Source: JAKAGE01 sp035541415 (lineage in GTDB: Bacteria; Patescibacteriota; Minisyncoccia; UBA6257; 2-01-FULL-56-20). From it: 64,000 nucleotides of DNA. The notes below the pieces were generated by a model. It worked only from the letters and a program-made list of their open reading frames with translations. It did no database searches and was not told where the DNA came from. The translations under genes were made by a program, and so were the position numbers. The stretch is taken from assembly GCA_035541415.1 (NCBI GenBank), contig DATKNI010000030.1, positions 8,502 through 72,501 on the forward strand, in the 5' to 3' direction. Position 1 is the stretch's first letter, and every line of letters starts with the position of its first letter. Below, piece after piece: positions 15,796-25,133 of the stretch.

Positions 15796-16803
15796 ATGAT
15801 TATCACGCGGACCCCATTTCGAATGTCATTTTTTGGCGGCGGGACGGACTATCCCGTCTGGTATGAAAAGCACGGAGGTGCGGTACTTTCGACTACAATC
15901 GATAGATTTTGTTATGTGACGTGCCGTTACTATCCGCCGTTTTTTGACGCCAAGGTGCGCGTCGTTTGGTCAAAGATCGAACTCGTTCAAAACGCGAACG
16001 AACTTGAACATCCGATTGCACGCCACACGTTAAATTTTTTAAATCTTCCCAAAAATATTGAAATTCATCACGCCGCCGATCTTCCGGCTCGCTCCGGCCT
16101 TGGTGCAAGTTCGTCGTTCACCGTCGGTCTCTTGAACGCTCTCTATGCGTTGCTTGGGAAAAAGACAACTAAAGCGGATCTGGCTTCCGAGGCCATCCAT
16201 ATCGAGCGCGTGCTTGCCGGGGAAACCGTCGGCTCGCAGGACCAAGTGGCCGCCGCATTCGGCGGCTTCAATAAGATAGTTTTCCGCACCGACGGGAATA
16301 TCGAAGTTATTCCTTTGAGCATTTCAGGCAATGTGCTTCGCGGCCTCAAAGATCGCTTGCTGCTTTTCTTCACCGGCCTTTCGCGCAGCGCTTCCGAAGT
16401 CGCGAGCGTACAGGTTAAGAATACTCCACAGAAAGAAAAAGAGCTGATAGCCATGCACGACATGGTGGACGAAGGGGTGAAATTTCTTGAAAACGGCGCA
16501 CTCGACGACTTCGGCAAACTGCTTCATGAAGCATGGCAGATGAAGCGGAGCTTGACGCCGCTCATCGCGAACGGCCACATCGATGCGATCTATGAAGCTG
16601 CGCGGAGCGCAGGCGCGATCGGAGGCAAGCTTCTTGGTGCGGGCGGGGGAGGATTTATGCTCGTGTACGCGGATCCTTCCCGGCACAAGGCAATCAAGGA
16701 AAAACTTTCAAAATTCCTCTGCGTGCCATTCGACTTTGAACAAGAGGGGACGCAGGTTATCCACCAGAGCGGAGGCGTACTCGATGGTGTAAACTTTACA
16801 TAA
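15796..16803 (+). CDS. hddA: D-glycero-alpha-D-manno-heptose 7-phosphate kinase
   Basis: This 335-residue GHMP kinase shows TRTPFRMSFFGGGTDYPVWY at the N-terminus, the ATP loop PARSGLGASSSFTVGLLNAL (about 96-115), the Asp-containing GSQDQVAAAFGGFN and the C-terminal KLLGAGGGGFMLVY. These match HddA and its close relatives, which phosphorylate C1 of heptose 7-phosphate (alpha anomer) on the route to GDP-heptose. GmhA (7870), GmhB (19943) and HddC (20580) supply the other steps. A fucose or other sugar kinase of the same family is the main alternative. Confidence 0.85.
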   Translation: MIITRTPFRMSFFGGGTDYPVWYEKHGGAVLSTTIDRFCYVTCRYYPPFFDAKVRVVWSKIELVQNANELEHPIARHTLNFLNLPKNIEIHHAADLPARSGLGASSSFTVGLLNALYALLGKKTTKADLASEAIHIERVLAGETVGSQDQVAAAFGGFNKIVFRTDGNIEVIPLSISGNVLRGLKDRLLLFFTGLSRSASEVASVQVKNTPQKEKELIAMHDMVDEGVKFLENGALDDFGKLLHEAWQMKRSLTPLIANGHIDAIYEAARSAGAIGGKLLGAGGGGFMLVYADPSRHKAIKEKLSKFLCVPFDFEQEGTQVIHQSGGVLDGVNFT

Positions 16804-16816
16804 TCATTAAAAAACC

Positions 16817-17815
16817 ATGAACGACCAACCCCAAAACAAAGCTCCCCGGATCTCGATTTTGATGCCGTCGTGGAATGCGGAAAAATATGTTGCGAGCACG
16901 CTCGATACGATCGTCATGCAGTCGTTCACGGATTGGGAAGCGATCGTTATGGATGGCGGATCCAAAGATCGGACTGTGGAAATTGCCCGCGGATACCAGA
17001 AGAAATATCCGAATATCCGCATATTTTCTGAGCCGGACGAAGGTCCATATCATGCAATCCACAAAGCTGCCCTTGCCGCGCGGGGCGAATTTTTAGTTGA
17101 AATGTGTTTTTCGGATGGCTATCTCGATAAGGATTGGTTTGCGAAGTGCGTTGCCGCGATGGATGCCGACCCGGAACTTTCGCTCGTGTGGGGCATTCCT
17201 TTTGACATGACGGAAGAAGGAGAGCTCAAAGGCCCAAGTTATGTATATGCCCGTTTCCTTCCAGATGAATACCGGGCGAAAAGCCCCAAAACCCCAGTGC
17301 TCAAAAAATTTATTAAGAAAATCGACGTTCGCCGTCCGTCGTCAATTTTGCGCGTAATCAAAAAAATCAATCCCACAAACGCGCGCATGGCGATCCACAT
17401 GTTCAAACACGAAGAGCCAAAAAACAAAGAGGCATGGTTCCTCTATTGGCTCGAAACCGGAACAATTTTTCCGGATCTCAACATGTTCATGACAAAGAAA
17501 GTCTTTTTTGATTGCATGGAGCCATATGTCATGGGAACCCGTGAGACTGGCGATTGGATGCAATTTTATTTCAACTTCAACACCAAAGGATTCCTCTCGC
17601 GATGCATTCCGGTTCCGGCAAACTTCGGCCGCGTGCATGAAGGATCGGTGAGCGATCGTGTGAGAGGGTACAACGACGAGAAGCATCGTCGATATATAAA
17701 AATGGTCGTCGAGTTTGAGAAAAAGACACTATCACATCCCGGACAATTTTCGTTCGTCGATCGCGAAGGAAATCCGGTGCGGACGCTCGCCGACTACCAA
17801 GGAGGGCCCCGATAA
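16817..17815 (+). CDS. Family 2 glycosyltransferase
   Basis: This 332-residue protein has a GT-A fold: ISILMPSWNAEKYVASTLDT at the N-terminus, MDGGSKDRTVEIA for the nucleotide, and FSDGYLD where the DxD metal motif is expected. Only one Asp is kept in the usual position, so metal use may differ. The pattern SEPDEGPYHAIHKAA is common in GT2 enzymes of O-antigen clusters. It starts 13 nt after hddA and is probably co-transcribed. Donor and acceptor are unknown. Confidence 0.8.
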   Translation: MNDQPQNKAPRISILMPSWNAEKYVASTLDTIVMQSFTDWEAIVMDGGSKDRTVEIARGYQKKYPNIRIFSEPDEGPYHAIHKAALAARGEFLVEMCFSDGYLDKDWFAKCVAAMDADPELSLVWGIPFDMTEEGELKGPSYVYARFLPDEYRAKSPKTPVLKKFIKKIDVRRPSSILRVIKKINPTNARMAIHMFKHEEPKNKEAWFLYWLETGTIFPDLNMFMTKKVFFDCMEPYVMGTRETGDWMQFYFNFNTKGFLSRCIPVPANFGRVHEGSVSDRVRGYNDEKHRRYIKMVVEFEKKTLSHPGQFSFVDREGNPVRTLADYQGGPR

Positions 17816-17840
17816 ATAAAGGGCGGCGGCAGGGGATTCG

Positions 17841-19010
17841 TCAACGACCGATGATCGATTTGATTGCCGCTTTCACAGTCGGCGACTTCAGCGCCGTTTT
17901 TTTAAGATTGTTTGCAATCGCACGTTTTGCAGAGGCGCTCCGGTCTTGTCTGAAAATTGCATCCCGGTAAGGAGCCACCGCCTCGATTGCCTTCTTATTC
18001 GCATACCAGAGTTTTTTCCGTCCATCAATTGAATAACATGTCAGATATTTTGAAAGGATGGATTTGATGGAGGTGAGAACCTTGACCCCCTTTTCGACAT
18101 AAGCGAGATCGTCATAGACCGTGTCGTGGTTTTCTTCATACAGCAAGCCCTTTTCGGCGATGGTTGATCCGATGATGCCAGCGTATTCATCAACCTGATT
18201 TCGCGTCATTTCCCCGAACGAGCCGGTGTTGATAATGAGGTCGAATTTTGTGACATTGACAAGGTCCTGAGCCAGAAAATTCGGCACGAAAGTAAAGCGG
18301 CTTCCCTTTGGATCGAGAACCGATTTGTCGCGGCCGTCGTAGATCGATTTCTCATCCACATACTGCGGCATTGTGACTTGCAGATAGATGGAAGAAAAGA
18401 AAAGCGATTCGGCGAGGTCAATCATATAGTAGCGCGCATTAGGCAAAAGCTCTTTTAGCTTATAGGCGAGCGCTCCGTAGCCGCTTCCAATCTCGAGTAT
18501 TTTTGGCTCCTCAAGTGTTGCCAGGCGATCAAGCACGCCCTCGAAATATAATGCGGAAATATGCTTTTGATACATAAGCGTATCATCATTCACGATGCCG
18601 CCATTTATAACCCACCCGCACTCTGCCATGATCCGCGGTGGACGATAAATATATTTGTCGGGAAGGCCTGCGGTCTTTTTCTTATAGGCTTTCAATAATT
18701 TTTTGGGGACGACGTTGTGGTGGGCGATTGTGTAGGGGAGCAGGGAATTACCGGGAAAAAGATACGTGTGCAAGCGCCAGGTGTTTACAACCTCATACGT
18801 CGGGTTAAAACAATATGCCATAAGCTGGATCAGGTCCCAGATAAAATTTGGATCGACCGTGCCAGGATTGGACGTCTCCCGCTCTGCTATGAGTTTGCCA
18901 CGATGGGCAATGATACTTCTTAGTTTTCCCGCCAAGAGTGATGCCTTGCGATAGTCTTCCTGCGAAATACTCGGGAAATTTTCCTCGAAGAGCTTTTTGC
19001 TGTTCTCCAT
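17841..19010 (-). CDS. Putative sugar O-methyltransferase
   Basis: This 389-residue protein has a SAM-binding loop KILEIGSGYGALAYKL in the middle (about 180-195) and a DLAESLFF acidic strand after it, preceded by about 170 residues containing RPPRIMAECGWVINGGIV. This layout fits the 'putative sugar O-methyltransferase' family seen in polysaccharide clusters. It is the only minus-strand gene in a run of plus-strand glycan genes. TATAAT lies 9 nt upstream of the ATG, with AGGG within the gap. The methylated sugar is not known. Confidence 0.75.
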   Translation of the reverse strand: MENSKKLFEENFPSISQEDYRKASLLAGKLRSIIAHRGKLIAERETSNPGTVDPNFIWDLIQLMAYCFNPTYEVVNTWRLHTYLFPGNSLLPYTIAHHNVVPKKLLKAYKKKTAGLPDKYIYRPPRIMAECGWVINGGIVNDDTLMYQKHISALYFEGVLDRLATLEEPKILEIGSGYGALAYKLKELLPNARYYMIDLAESLFFSSIYLQVTMPQYVDEKSIYDGRDKSVLDPKGSRFTFVPNFLAQDLVNVTKFDLIINTGSFGEMTRNQVDEYAGIIGSTIAEKGLLYEENHDTVYDDLAYVEKGVKVLTSIKSILSKYLTCYSIDGRKKLWYANKKAIEAVAPYRDAIFRQDRSASAKRAIANNLKKTALKSPTVKAAIKSIIGR

Positions 19011-19076
19011 AATTCCCTTATTATATCATCAGTTTTCGGTTAGCTGCTAGTATGTCTTGCCGTGTATAATATAGTG

Positions 19077-19916
19077 GTGAAAACCACCGTCGTAAGCATC
19101 CTTATGCCGACCTATAATCGCGTCGGCCTCCTCGAGCGGTCCATCAAAAGCATCCTGCGGCAGTCGTTTGCCGATTTTGAATTGCTCATCGTGAACGACG
19201 CCTCGACCGACGGCACAAAGGCATACCTCGACTCGCTTGCCGCGCACGATGCGCGCGTGCGGCCGATCCATAACGCCCGCAACAACTATCCGGATATTTC
19301 AAAAAATTTGAACGAAGGCCTCATGCAGGCGCGCGGCAAATATATCGCGCGGCTTGATGACGACGATTATTGGTGCGATGACGAAAAATTGCAAAAACAA
19401 GTTTCATTCCTCGATTCGCATCCCGATTATATGATCGTCGGCGGAGGAACGATCGTGATCGACGAAAACGATACGGAGCGGTTCCGGTATTTGAAACTCG
19501 AAACGGATGAAGCGATCCGCAGCAAGGCGCTTTTTGCAAATCCATTCACGCATTCCACGGTGATGTTCCGCCGCGAGGATGCCGTTGCCGTCGGCGGATA
19601 TGGCAACTTCAAAAATGCGGAAGATTGGGAGTTGTGGCTCAAGCTCGGCGTGCGCGGGAAGTTCTATAACTTCCAGGAATATTTTGTGCGTTATCTGCTC
19701 ACCTCGCAAAGCAAAACATTTTTATTCAAGCGTTCGCAATCGGAGGAAATATTAAAAATTATTAAAGCGCACCGGAACGAATATCCCAACTTTCTTGGCG
19801 GTTACCTGCTGAATTTCGGCCAGTATTGCTACAGTTTATTGCCCGACGGCTTGCGCAATGCCCTCTACAACACGCTCTCGCGCGCCAAGCGCACGGTATT
19901 CTCTTCGCAATCATAA
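19077..19916 (+). CDS. Family 2 glycosyltransferase, predicted leaderless GTG start
   Basis: This 279-residue GT-A enzyme has VVSILMPTYNRVGLLERSI, NDASTDGTKAYL and the metal motif RLDDDDYW, followed by an acceptor-side NAEDWELWLKLG with the catalytic ED doublet. All core residues of an active GT2 are present. TATAAT (19065-19070) ends exactly 6 nt before GTG 19077, so the mRNA probably starts with this GTG. A longer frame opening at 19062 would place the start inside the -10 box. No Shine-Dalgarno sequence is present. Confidence 0.8.
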   Translation: MKTTVVSILMPTYNRVGLLERSIKSILRQSFADFELLIVNDASTDGTKAYLDSLAAHDARVRPIHNARNNYPDISKNLNEGLMQARGKYIARLDDDDYWCDDEKLQKQVSFLDSHPDYMIVGGGTIVIDENDTERFRYLKLETDEAIRSKALFANPFTHSTVMFRREDAVAVGGYGNFKNAEDWELWLKLGVRGKFYNFQEYFVRYLLTSQSKTFLFKRSQSEEILKIIKAHRNEYPNFLGGYLLNFGQYCYSLLPDGLRNALYNTLSRAKRTVFSSQS

Positions 19917-19942
19917 ATTCGTATTACAATTGAGGAGTAACC

Positions 19943-20512
19943 ATGGACGACACCATAGCATTGGCATTTCTTGACCAGGACGGCGTGATCACAAAAGAAG
20001 TCCACCATCTCCATCGCATGGAAGATTTGGAAATTCTTCCGAATGTCGCGAAGGCGATCCGCGCAATCCGGGCGAAAGGATTTAAGATTGCCGTCATCAC
20101 GAACCAAGCCGCTGTTGCAAAAGGGATTGTCGAGCTCGATCAGGTTCTCGCCCTCCAAAAAGAAATCGTGCGCCGGCTTGCCGACGAGGGCGCCGTCATC
20201 GATGGCTATTTTTATTGCCCCCATCATCCGCAAGGGACGGTCGAGCCGTACAACCGTGAATGCGACTGCCGCAAGCCGGAGCCTGGCATGTTCAAAAGGG
20301 CGGCCGTAGAGTTCCAAGAAAAATTCGGCAAAAAAGTCGATTTCTCGGCGAGTGTTACGGTCGGTGATAAGACAGGCGATATCCTTGCCGGGCAAGCGGT
20401 CGGAACGCGGACCGTTTTGGTAGAGACCGGCTACGGCGGCAAAGACGGCGTGCACGAGGCAACCCCTGATTTCGTCGCCAAAGACCTCTTTGATGCGGTT
20501 CAGTACTTCTAA
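19943..20512 (+). CDS. gmhB: D,D-heptose 1,7-bisphosphate phosphatase
   Basis: This 189-residue HAD phosphatase has FLDQDGVI as the nucleophile motif (two Asp), ITNQAAVAKG for motif II, the zinc-site segment CPHHPQG with CDCRKPEPGMF, and VGDKTGDILAG for motif IV. The zinc loop separates GmhB and HisB-type enzymes from other HADs. It should remove the C7 phosphate of heptose 1,7-bisphosphate. TACAAT and GAGGAG precede the ATG. It lies just before hddC, the next enzyme in the pathway, with 67 nt between. Confidence 0.88.
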   Translation: MDDTIALAFLDQDGVITKEVHHLHRMEDLEILPNVAKAIRAIRAKGFKIAVITNQAAVAKGIVELDQVLALQKEIVRRLADEGAVIDGYFYCPHHPQGTVEPYNRECDCRKPEPGMFKRAAVEFQEKFGKKVDFSASVTVGDKTGDILAGQAVGTRTVLVETGYGGKDGVHEATPDFVAKDLFDAVQYF

Positions 20513-20542
20513 CCGTATAACCAAGAGCAAATCCCCGTGGGA

Positions 20543-20572
20543 TTGATAATATTTCACAAATCTGTTTAATAT
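20543..20572 (+). promoter_or_regulatory. Promoter of hddC
   Basis: TTGATA, an 18-nt spacer and TAATAT ending 7 nt before the ATG at 20580, which predicts a leaderless transcript. Confidence 0.5.
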
Positions 20573-20579
20573 ATAGCGT

Positions 20580-21299
20580 ATGAAAGGCGTTATTCTCGCA
20601 GGTGGAAACGGAACCCGATTGCGTCCAGTGACCTTCGAAATTCCCAAACCCCTCATCACGATTAAGAAAAAGCCGCTCATCAATTATAATCTCGATCTTC
20701 TGACCGCGGCGCATGTTGACGACGTCAAGGTGATTATTCGTCCGCAGGACGATCCGGATTACAAGCGCTGGCTCCGCGAATATGCGCCCCACTATCCTTC
20801 GATGAACATCGAGCTTATCCTCGAATCGGAGCCGATGGGGACGCTCGGCTATGTTTTCCATCATCTCCAATCGTGGATCGGCAAGGATGATGTGTTTGTG
20901 GTGAACGGCGACGTGATCCACAAAGGCGTCGACGTGAAAGCGATGCTCAAGCACCACGGCACGATTGGCATGCCCGCGACGATCGCGCTCATCAAAGTGG
21001 ATCGTCCCGACGATTATGGCACGGCAGTTCTTGACGGCCACACCATTACTGAATTTGCGGAAAAAAAGAAAGGCCTTCCCGCCGGCCTTGTAAACGCTGG
21101 CCTCTACATGATCACGAACAAGGCGCTGAAGCACATTGCGGAAGCCGGCGTCACCGGTCCGAAATATTTAATGTTTGAAAAAGAGATGTTCCCGGTGCTC
21201 GCAAACAGCAAGAAACTCGGCGGCTTTGTTGCCGACGGCGGCATGTTCTACGATTGCGGCACGTTTGAACGCTGGGAGAAGGCGATCAACGAAGTTTAA
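20580..21299 (+). CDS. hddC: Heptose-1-phosphate guanylyltransferase-like nucleotidyltransferase
   Basis: This 239-residue nucleotidyltransferase has VILAGGNGTRLRPVT with the catalytic GxGxRxxP/T loop, PKPLITIKKKPLINY, ESEPMGTLG and VVNGDV for the metal. The size fits HddC, which makes GDP-D-glycero-alpha-D-manno-heptose, and the gene lies next to gmhB in a locus with gmhA and hddA. On sequence alone a mannose- or glucose-1-phosphate transferase is also possible. Its 3' end overlaps the convergent flippase gene by 4 nt. Confidence 0.8.
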   Translation: MKGVILAGGNGTRLRPVTFEIPKPLITIKKKPLINYNLDLLTAAHVDDVKVIIRPQDDPDYKRWLREYAPHYPSMNIELILESEPMGTLGYVFHHLQSWIGKDDVFVVNGDVIHKGVDVKAMLKHHGTIGMPATIALIKVDRPDDYGTAVLDGHTITEFAEKKKGLPAGLVNAGLYMITNKALKHIAEAGVTGPKYLMFEKEMFPVLANSKKLGGFVADGGMFYDCGTFERWEKAINEV

Positions 21300-22804
21300 A
21301 CAATCGGTGCTGCCGGATCCTGCGTGGGAAAGATGAGCCGCTTCATTTCAATGAGGAGCGGCTCCCGGAAAAGGCGCAAAGCTCCAAAGAAAACGATCAC
21401 CGAAATGACGATGGTTGCTATCACGTTCAGATGGGCAAAATAAAGGCCAAGGGTGACAAGGCCCATGGCTGCGCTCGCGAAGACGATCTTTTTGAGATGC
21501 GGTGCCACTTCGAAGTAATTAAGTTTTTTCATGATATGCCAGAGATACCAGTTGGTCACGATCTGCGTGATGAGGGTTCCGATGGCAGATCCCGTCATGC
21601 CGAACGGCGGAATGAGGATGATGTCGAGCGCTACGTTCAACGCGCCAGCGATAGCGGAGGTGATAATGAGGCTCCGCTGGTGGTTGTAGGCGAATATGGC
21701 GTTGCTCACGATCGTCGCGGGGAAGTCGACGATCATTGTGAGCATGAGGATTTTGAACGCCAGGCTGCCTGATGCGTATGCGCCGCCAAAGATGAACGTC
21801 ATGATGGGGGTTCCCAGAATGAAACCGCCGATCGCGAGCGGAAGGGAGCCAATGAAGACGATGCTCACGGCCCGCTCCAGCGCCGCGCGGAAGCGCTCAT
21901 TGTCTTTGCCCGCAAGGCGCGAGAAAAGCGGCAGGGTGCTGAATTGGATAACGGTGGGAACAAGATAGAGCACCTGCACGACGCGGATGGCGGCGGAGTA
22001 GATGCCGACTTCCGAAGCGCTCCGCATCCAGCTCAAGATGAGAATGTCGGCGTTCGTGAGGAGAAGGCCGAGCGCGCTCGTTACGGCAAACGGCCACGCC
22101 GCCTTGAGAACGGGGGAGACGAGCGAGGACGTGAAATGCCGCGAAAGATCTTTGAAGTACGTGCGAATGATGATGATTGCAAGCGATATGCCGAGGATGT
22201 CTCCCCCAACGTATGCCCACGCAAGCGATGACGGCGCTTTTACGAGCGTTATAAAAAGGAATCCAAAAAGGAGAATGCCGATATTCGTGAGGATGAATAT
22301 CGCCGCGTCATACTCCATGTGCTCCATGCCGCGCGCAACGGATGTGAAGAAGTCGCGAAGCGTGTCGAGGGCGAGGATGATGGCGACGATCGGGAGCAGT
22401 GCCTTTGCTCCGGGCAGGGTCGAAAAGAACGGGGCAATAAAGATGATGACGCCAACGCCCACGAGCATGAGGACGATTTTCATGGCGAACGTCGTCGAGA
22501 AAAGCTTGTGGCGGTCCTCGTCGTCCGATTTTGCGATATCGCGCATGAGGATGCCGTTCAGGCCCGGATCCATGAAAAGCGTGAGGAAGCCGGAGAGCGT
22601 GATGGCGTAGGAAAACACGCCCCATCCTTCGGTGCCGAGGACGCGGGCGCCATAAATGACGATGGCGGCTTTGATAAATCGTCCGCCAAAATTGGAGACC
22701 GAAAGCCAAAAGCTGTTTTTGGCGATGGTCTGTTTCGCCGATTCATTCTTGAAAAGAAATGCCTTGATGCGGGCGGAAAACGGCGGTCGAGCTTCTGATT
22801 CCAT
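21296..22804 (-). CDS. Wzx-like polysaccharide flippase (MOP superfamily)
   Basis: This 502-residue membrane protein has about 12-14 hydrophobic helices. It opens with a cytoplasmic AKNSFWLSVSNFGGRFIKAAIV, typical of lipid-linked oligosaccharide flippases (Polysacc_synt family). It should move the glycan built by the cytoplasmic transferases across the membrane for the Wzy/ligase protein at the window start. The true start is ATG 22804. TACACT ends 7 nt upstream of it, and the 33 additional upstream codons of the open frame would lie outside the transcript. Confidence 0.85.
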   Translation of the reverse strand: MESEARPPFSARIKAFLFKNESAKQTIAKNSFWLSVSNFGGRFIKAAIVIYGARVLGTEGWGVFSYAITLSGFLTLFMDPGLNGILMRDIAKSDDEDRHKLFSTTFAMKIVLMLVGVGVIIFIAPFFSTLPGAKALLPIVAIILALDTLRDFFTSVARGMEHMEYDAAIFILTNIGILLFGFLFITLVKAPSSLAWAYVGGDILGISLAIIIIRTYFKDLSRHFTSSLVSPVLKAAWPFAVTSALGLLLTNADILILSWMRSASEVGIYSAAIRVVQVLYLVPTVIQFSTLPLFSRLAGKDNERFRAALERAVSIVFIGSLPLAIGGFILGTPIMTFIFGGAYASGSLAFKILMLTMIVDFPATIVSNAIFAYNHQRSLIITSAIAGALNVALDIILIPPFGMTGSAIGTLITQIVTNWYLWHIMKKLNYFEVAPHLKKIVFASAAMGLVTLGLYFAHLNVIATIVISVIVFFGALRLFREPLLIEMKRLIFPTQDPAAPIV

Positions 22805-22878
22805 GGTTATTAGTGTACCGCAACCGCGGGACTTTCGCATTTTAGAATTTTTTAATCTCCGACGTGCTAGGGTTTCAT

Positions 22879-25131
22879 ATGCTTTATTTTTTACGGAATG
22901 CAATTGCGGTGGCAGCCACCGTTAGCTTCGCCTTTTTCGTGTTGTGTCCGGCCGTTCATGCCGACGCTCCGGCAACGGCGACGGCTATGTTTTTTAACCA
23001 GCTCGACGACTCGTCGAATTCGGTGGGAAGCTGGTACAACGACAATTGGTATCAGCTTGGCCGGGGATTCGCCGGCACCATCAACGCCATAACACTCGAA
23101 GGAATGGTCGACGCCGATATGTTTTCCGCCTCCGAAATCTATCTCAAAGAATTCGAGGATCAAAATTATACGCGTCTCGTAACGACCTACACGATTTCCG
23201 ACAATGCTCCTTTCGATCATGACGGCTTCAAAAAAATAACTTTCGACCACCTTTCAATCCCGATCAACCCGAGCCATTATTACCGCCTCGATACGTTTCA
23301 AAATCGACAAAATACGAGCGTGATTCTCAAGGGGACGCCCGGCCTCGGTACGGCCATGCGGGACTGGTTTGTCTATGGCACGGGAAAAGTGGAAAGCACC
23401 TATCCGTTTTATCCCTACGTCATCGTCACCGGACAATTCCTCGAACCGCTCGTCATCGTGCCCGGCGTGATGGGGTCGGAACTCAGCGCTTCAGGGACCG
23501 ATCTTTCGGCGGGCAAGCAGTATTGGCCCGATGTGACCGATATGGTGAATTCGGACGACGACGCATATCTCAATGCGCTTGCATTGGATGCGAACGGCAT
23601 GCAGGTTGCGGGAAAGGAAATGGCCGCGAGCGACATCGTGCGAGAGGCCACGGGAACCTACAACCGCCTTGTGGTGCCGATACCGATCGACGAAAAAATA
23701 TACGGGGATCTCATCGCGCAATTCGTAAACGACGGCTATCACGAAGGAGAAAATCTTTTTGTTGCGCCGTACGATTGGCGCTTGGATCTCGCATCGTCTG
23801 CCCAAGCGGTGGGCGGCGTGATCCAAAACGCCGTGGCACATTCGCCCGACGGGAAAGTCAATATTATCGCCCATAGCATGGGCGGGCTGGCCATAAAACA
23901 ATACCTGGCGGGGGTTGCCGACGCGTCGTTCATCCATAAGCTGATCCTTTCCGGAGTTCCGCAGCTTGGCTCGCCAATGATATTTAAAACATTGGAGTAC
24001 GGCGACAACCTTGGGTTTTCGGTTGGACCATTCGACATTCTGAATCCCACGGAAGTGAAATCGATTGCGCAAAATATGCCGGGCATCTACGAACTTTTGC
24101 CGTCGCGGCGTTTTGTCTCGGTTGATGGCGGCTATGTTTCGCGCGACTCGCATGATGCGAATGGAAATGTTTCCACGCAAGCGCTTGGATTCGACGACAC
24201 CAACGCATTCCTCCTTGCAAACCCCGGTGATTCGCGGAACGCGAGCCTGCTTTCGAGAGCCGACCAGTTCCATGCCGGACTCGACGCCCAGCCGATAGTA
24301 GGGTCTACGGGCGCCGCTGCCGCCGGCACGGAAATCATAAACGTGGTCGGCTGCGAGAACCCCACGCCCTCGCGCTACGACGTGCACGATGACGGTTCGA
24401 TCGACGTTGATTGGGCGAACGGGGACGGCAGCGTCCCGGTTGATTCGGCCATGAACCTTGCAAATGGCTATGAAAATTATTTTGTTTTGAACTCGGAAAA
24501 TGGCGTTGACCACGAAGGCCTGGTCCGAGATTCTCCCATGCTCGCGTTTCTTCAAGGAGCCATTGACGGCACGCTCCCGTCGCTCGCGCTCCAATCGCTC
24601 GGCATGTCGACGGCAACGGAAGATTGCCTCGCGGGCCGCGGCGCCGATCGTCCTGCGACATTCGCGGTGAGCGCTTCGGGATCGAGCACGATCGATGTTT
24701 ACGATGCCGCAGGCAATCACGTGGGAGTGAATGCCGCGGGCGACGTCGATCTCCAAATTCCCGGGAGCTCCTACGACACGATTGGCGGCACCACGGTTGT
24801 GACGCTGCGGGCGCCGAGCACGACTGCGGCAAGCGGCGCCTATTCGGTGACGGTCAAAAAATCAAAGACGGCATCGTCAAAAACAAAGGTTTCGGTGAAG
24901 GCGTACGATAGCGCCGTGAATGTCGTCACGACAACGGTTTTCTCCGACGTTCCGCTCGATGCGCCGTCGTCATCGGCCACACTCACGATTCGAGCAACAT
25001 CCACCCCCATCCTCACGGTCGATGAGGATGCCGCAGGGGCGGCTGCGACCGGCACGGTAATTGCGCCTGACGGCGCTCTCAGTTCGGCGGAGCTTCCGCT
25101 CACGGCTGCCTGCGTTCAGATAAAAACATAA
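22879..25131 (+). CDS. Secreted LCAT-type alpha/beta hydrolase (lipase/acyltransferase)
   Basis: This 750-residue protein has a signal peptide (FLRNAIAVAATVSFAFFVLC, cut near VHA). After a beta-rich N-terminal part, an LCAT/phospholipase-like domain begins with LVIVPGVMGSELSA (about 191-204). The nucleophile elbow is IIAHSMGGLAIK with Ser333, and DHEG near residue 543 may hold the catalytic His. The last 150 residues (Ser/Thr/Ala-rich, with KKSKTASSKTKVSVKA) look like a C-terminal beta domain. It probably acts on lipids or esters outside the cell. ATG 22879 is used in place of GTG 22864. A 38-codon membrane gene follows after 2 nt. Confidence 0.78.
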   Translation: MLYFLRNAIAVAATVSFAFFVLCPAVHADAPATATAMFFNQLDDSSNSVGSWYNDNWYQLGRGFAGTINAITLEGMVDADMFSASEIYLKEFEDQNYTRLVTTYTISDNAPFDHDGFKKITFDHLSIPINPSHYYRLDTFQNRQNTSVILKGTPGLGTAMRDWFVYGTGKVESTYPFYPYVIVTGQFLEPLVIVPGVMGSELSASGTDLSAGKQYWPDVTDMVNSDDDAYLNALALDANGMQVAGKEMAASDIVREATGTYNRLVVPIPIDEKIYGDLIAQFVNDGYHEGENLFVAPYDWRLDLASSAQAVGGVIQNAVAHSPDGKVNIIAHSMGGLAIKQYLAGVADASFIHKLILSGVPQLGSPMIFKTLEYGDNLGFSVGPFDILNPTEVKSIAQNMPGIYELLPSRRFVSVDGGYVSRDSHDANGNVSTQALGFDDTNAFLLANPGDSRNASLLSRADQFHAGLDAQPIVGSTGAAAAGTEIINVVGCENPTPSRYDVHDDGSIDVDWANGDGSVPVDSAMNLANGYENYFVLNSENGVDHEGLVRDSPMLAFLQGAIDGTLPSLALQSLGMSTATEDCLAGRGADRPATFAVSASGSSTIDVYDAAGNHVGVNAAGDVDLQIPGSSYDTIGGTTVVTLRAPSTTAASGAYSVTVKKSKTASSKTKVSVKAYDSAVNVVTTTVFSDVPLDAPSSSATLTIRATSTPILTVDEDAAGAAATGTVIAPDGALSSAELPLTAACVQIKT

Positions 25132-25133
25132 CC

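Noticed and set aside
23491..24756. 421-codon minus-strand open frame
   Set aside because: Antisense to the lipase gene, rich in Arg/His with no domain; typical of a GC-rich reading shadow.
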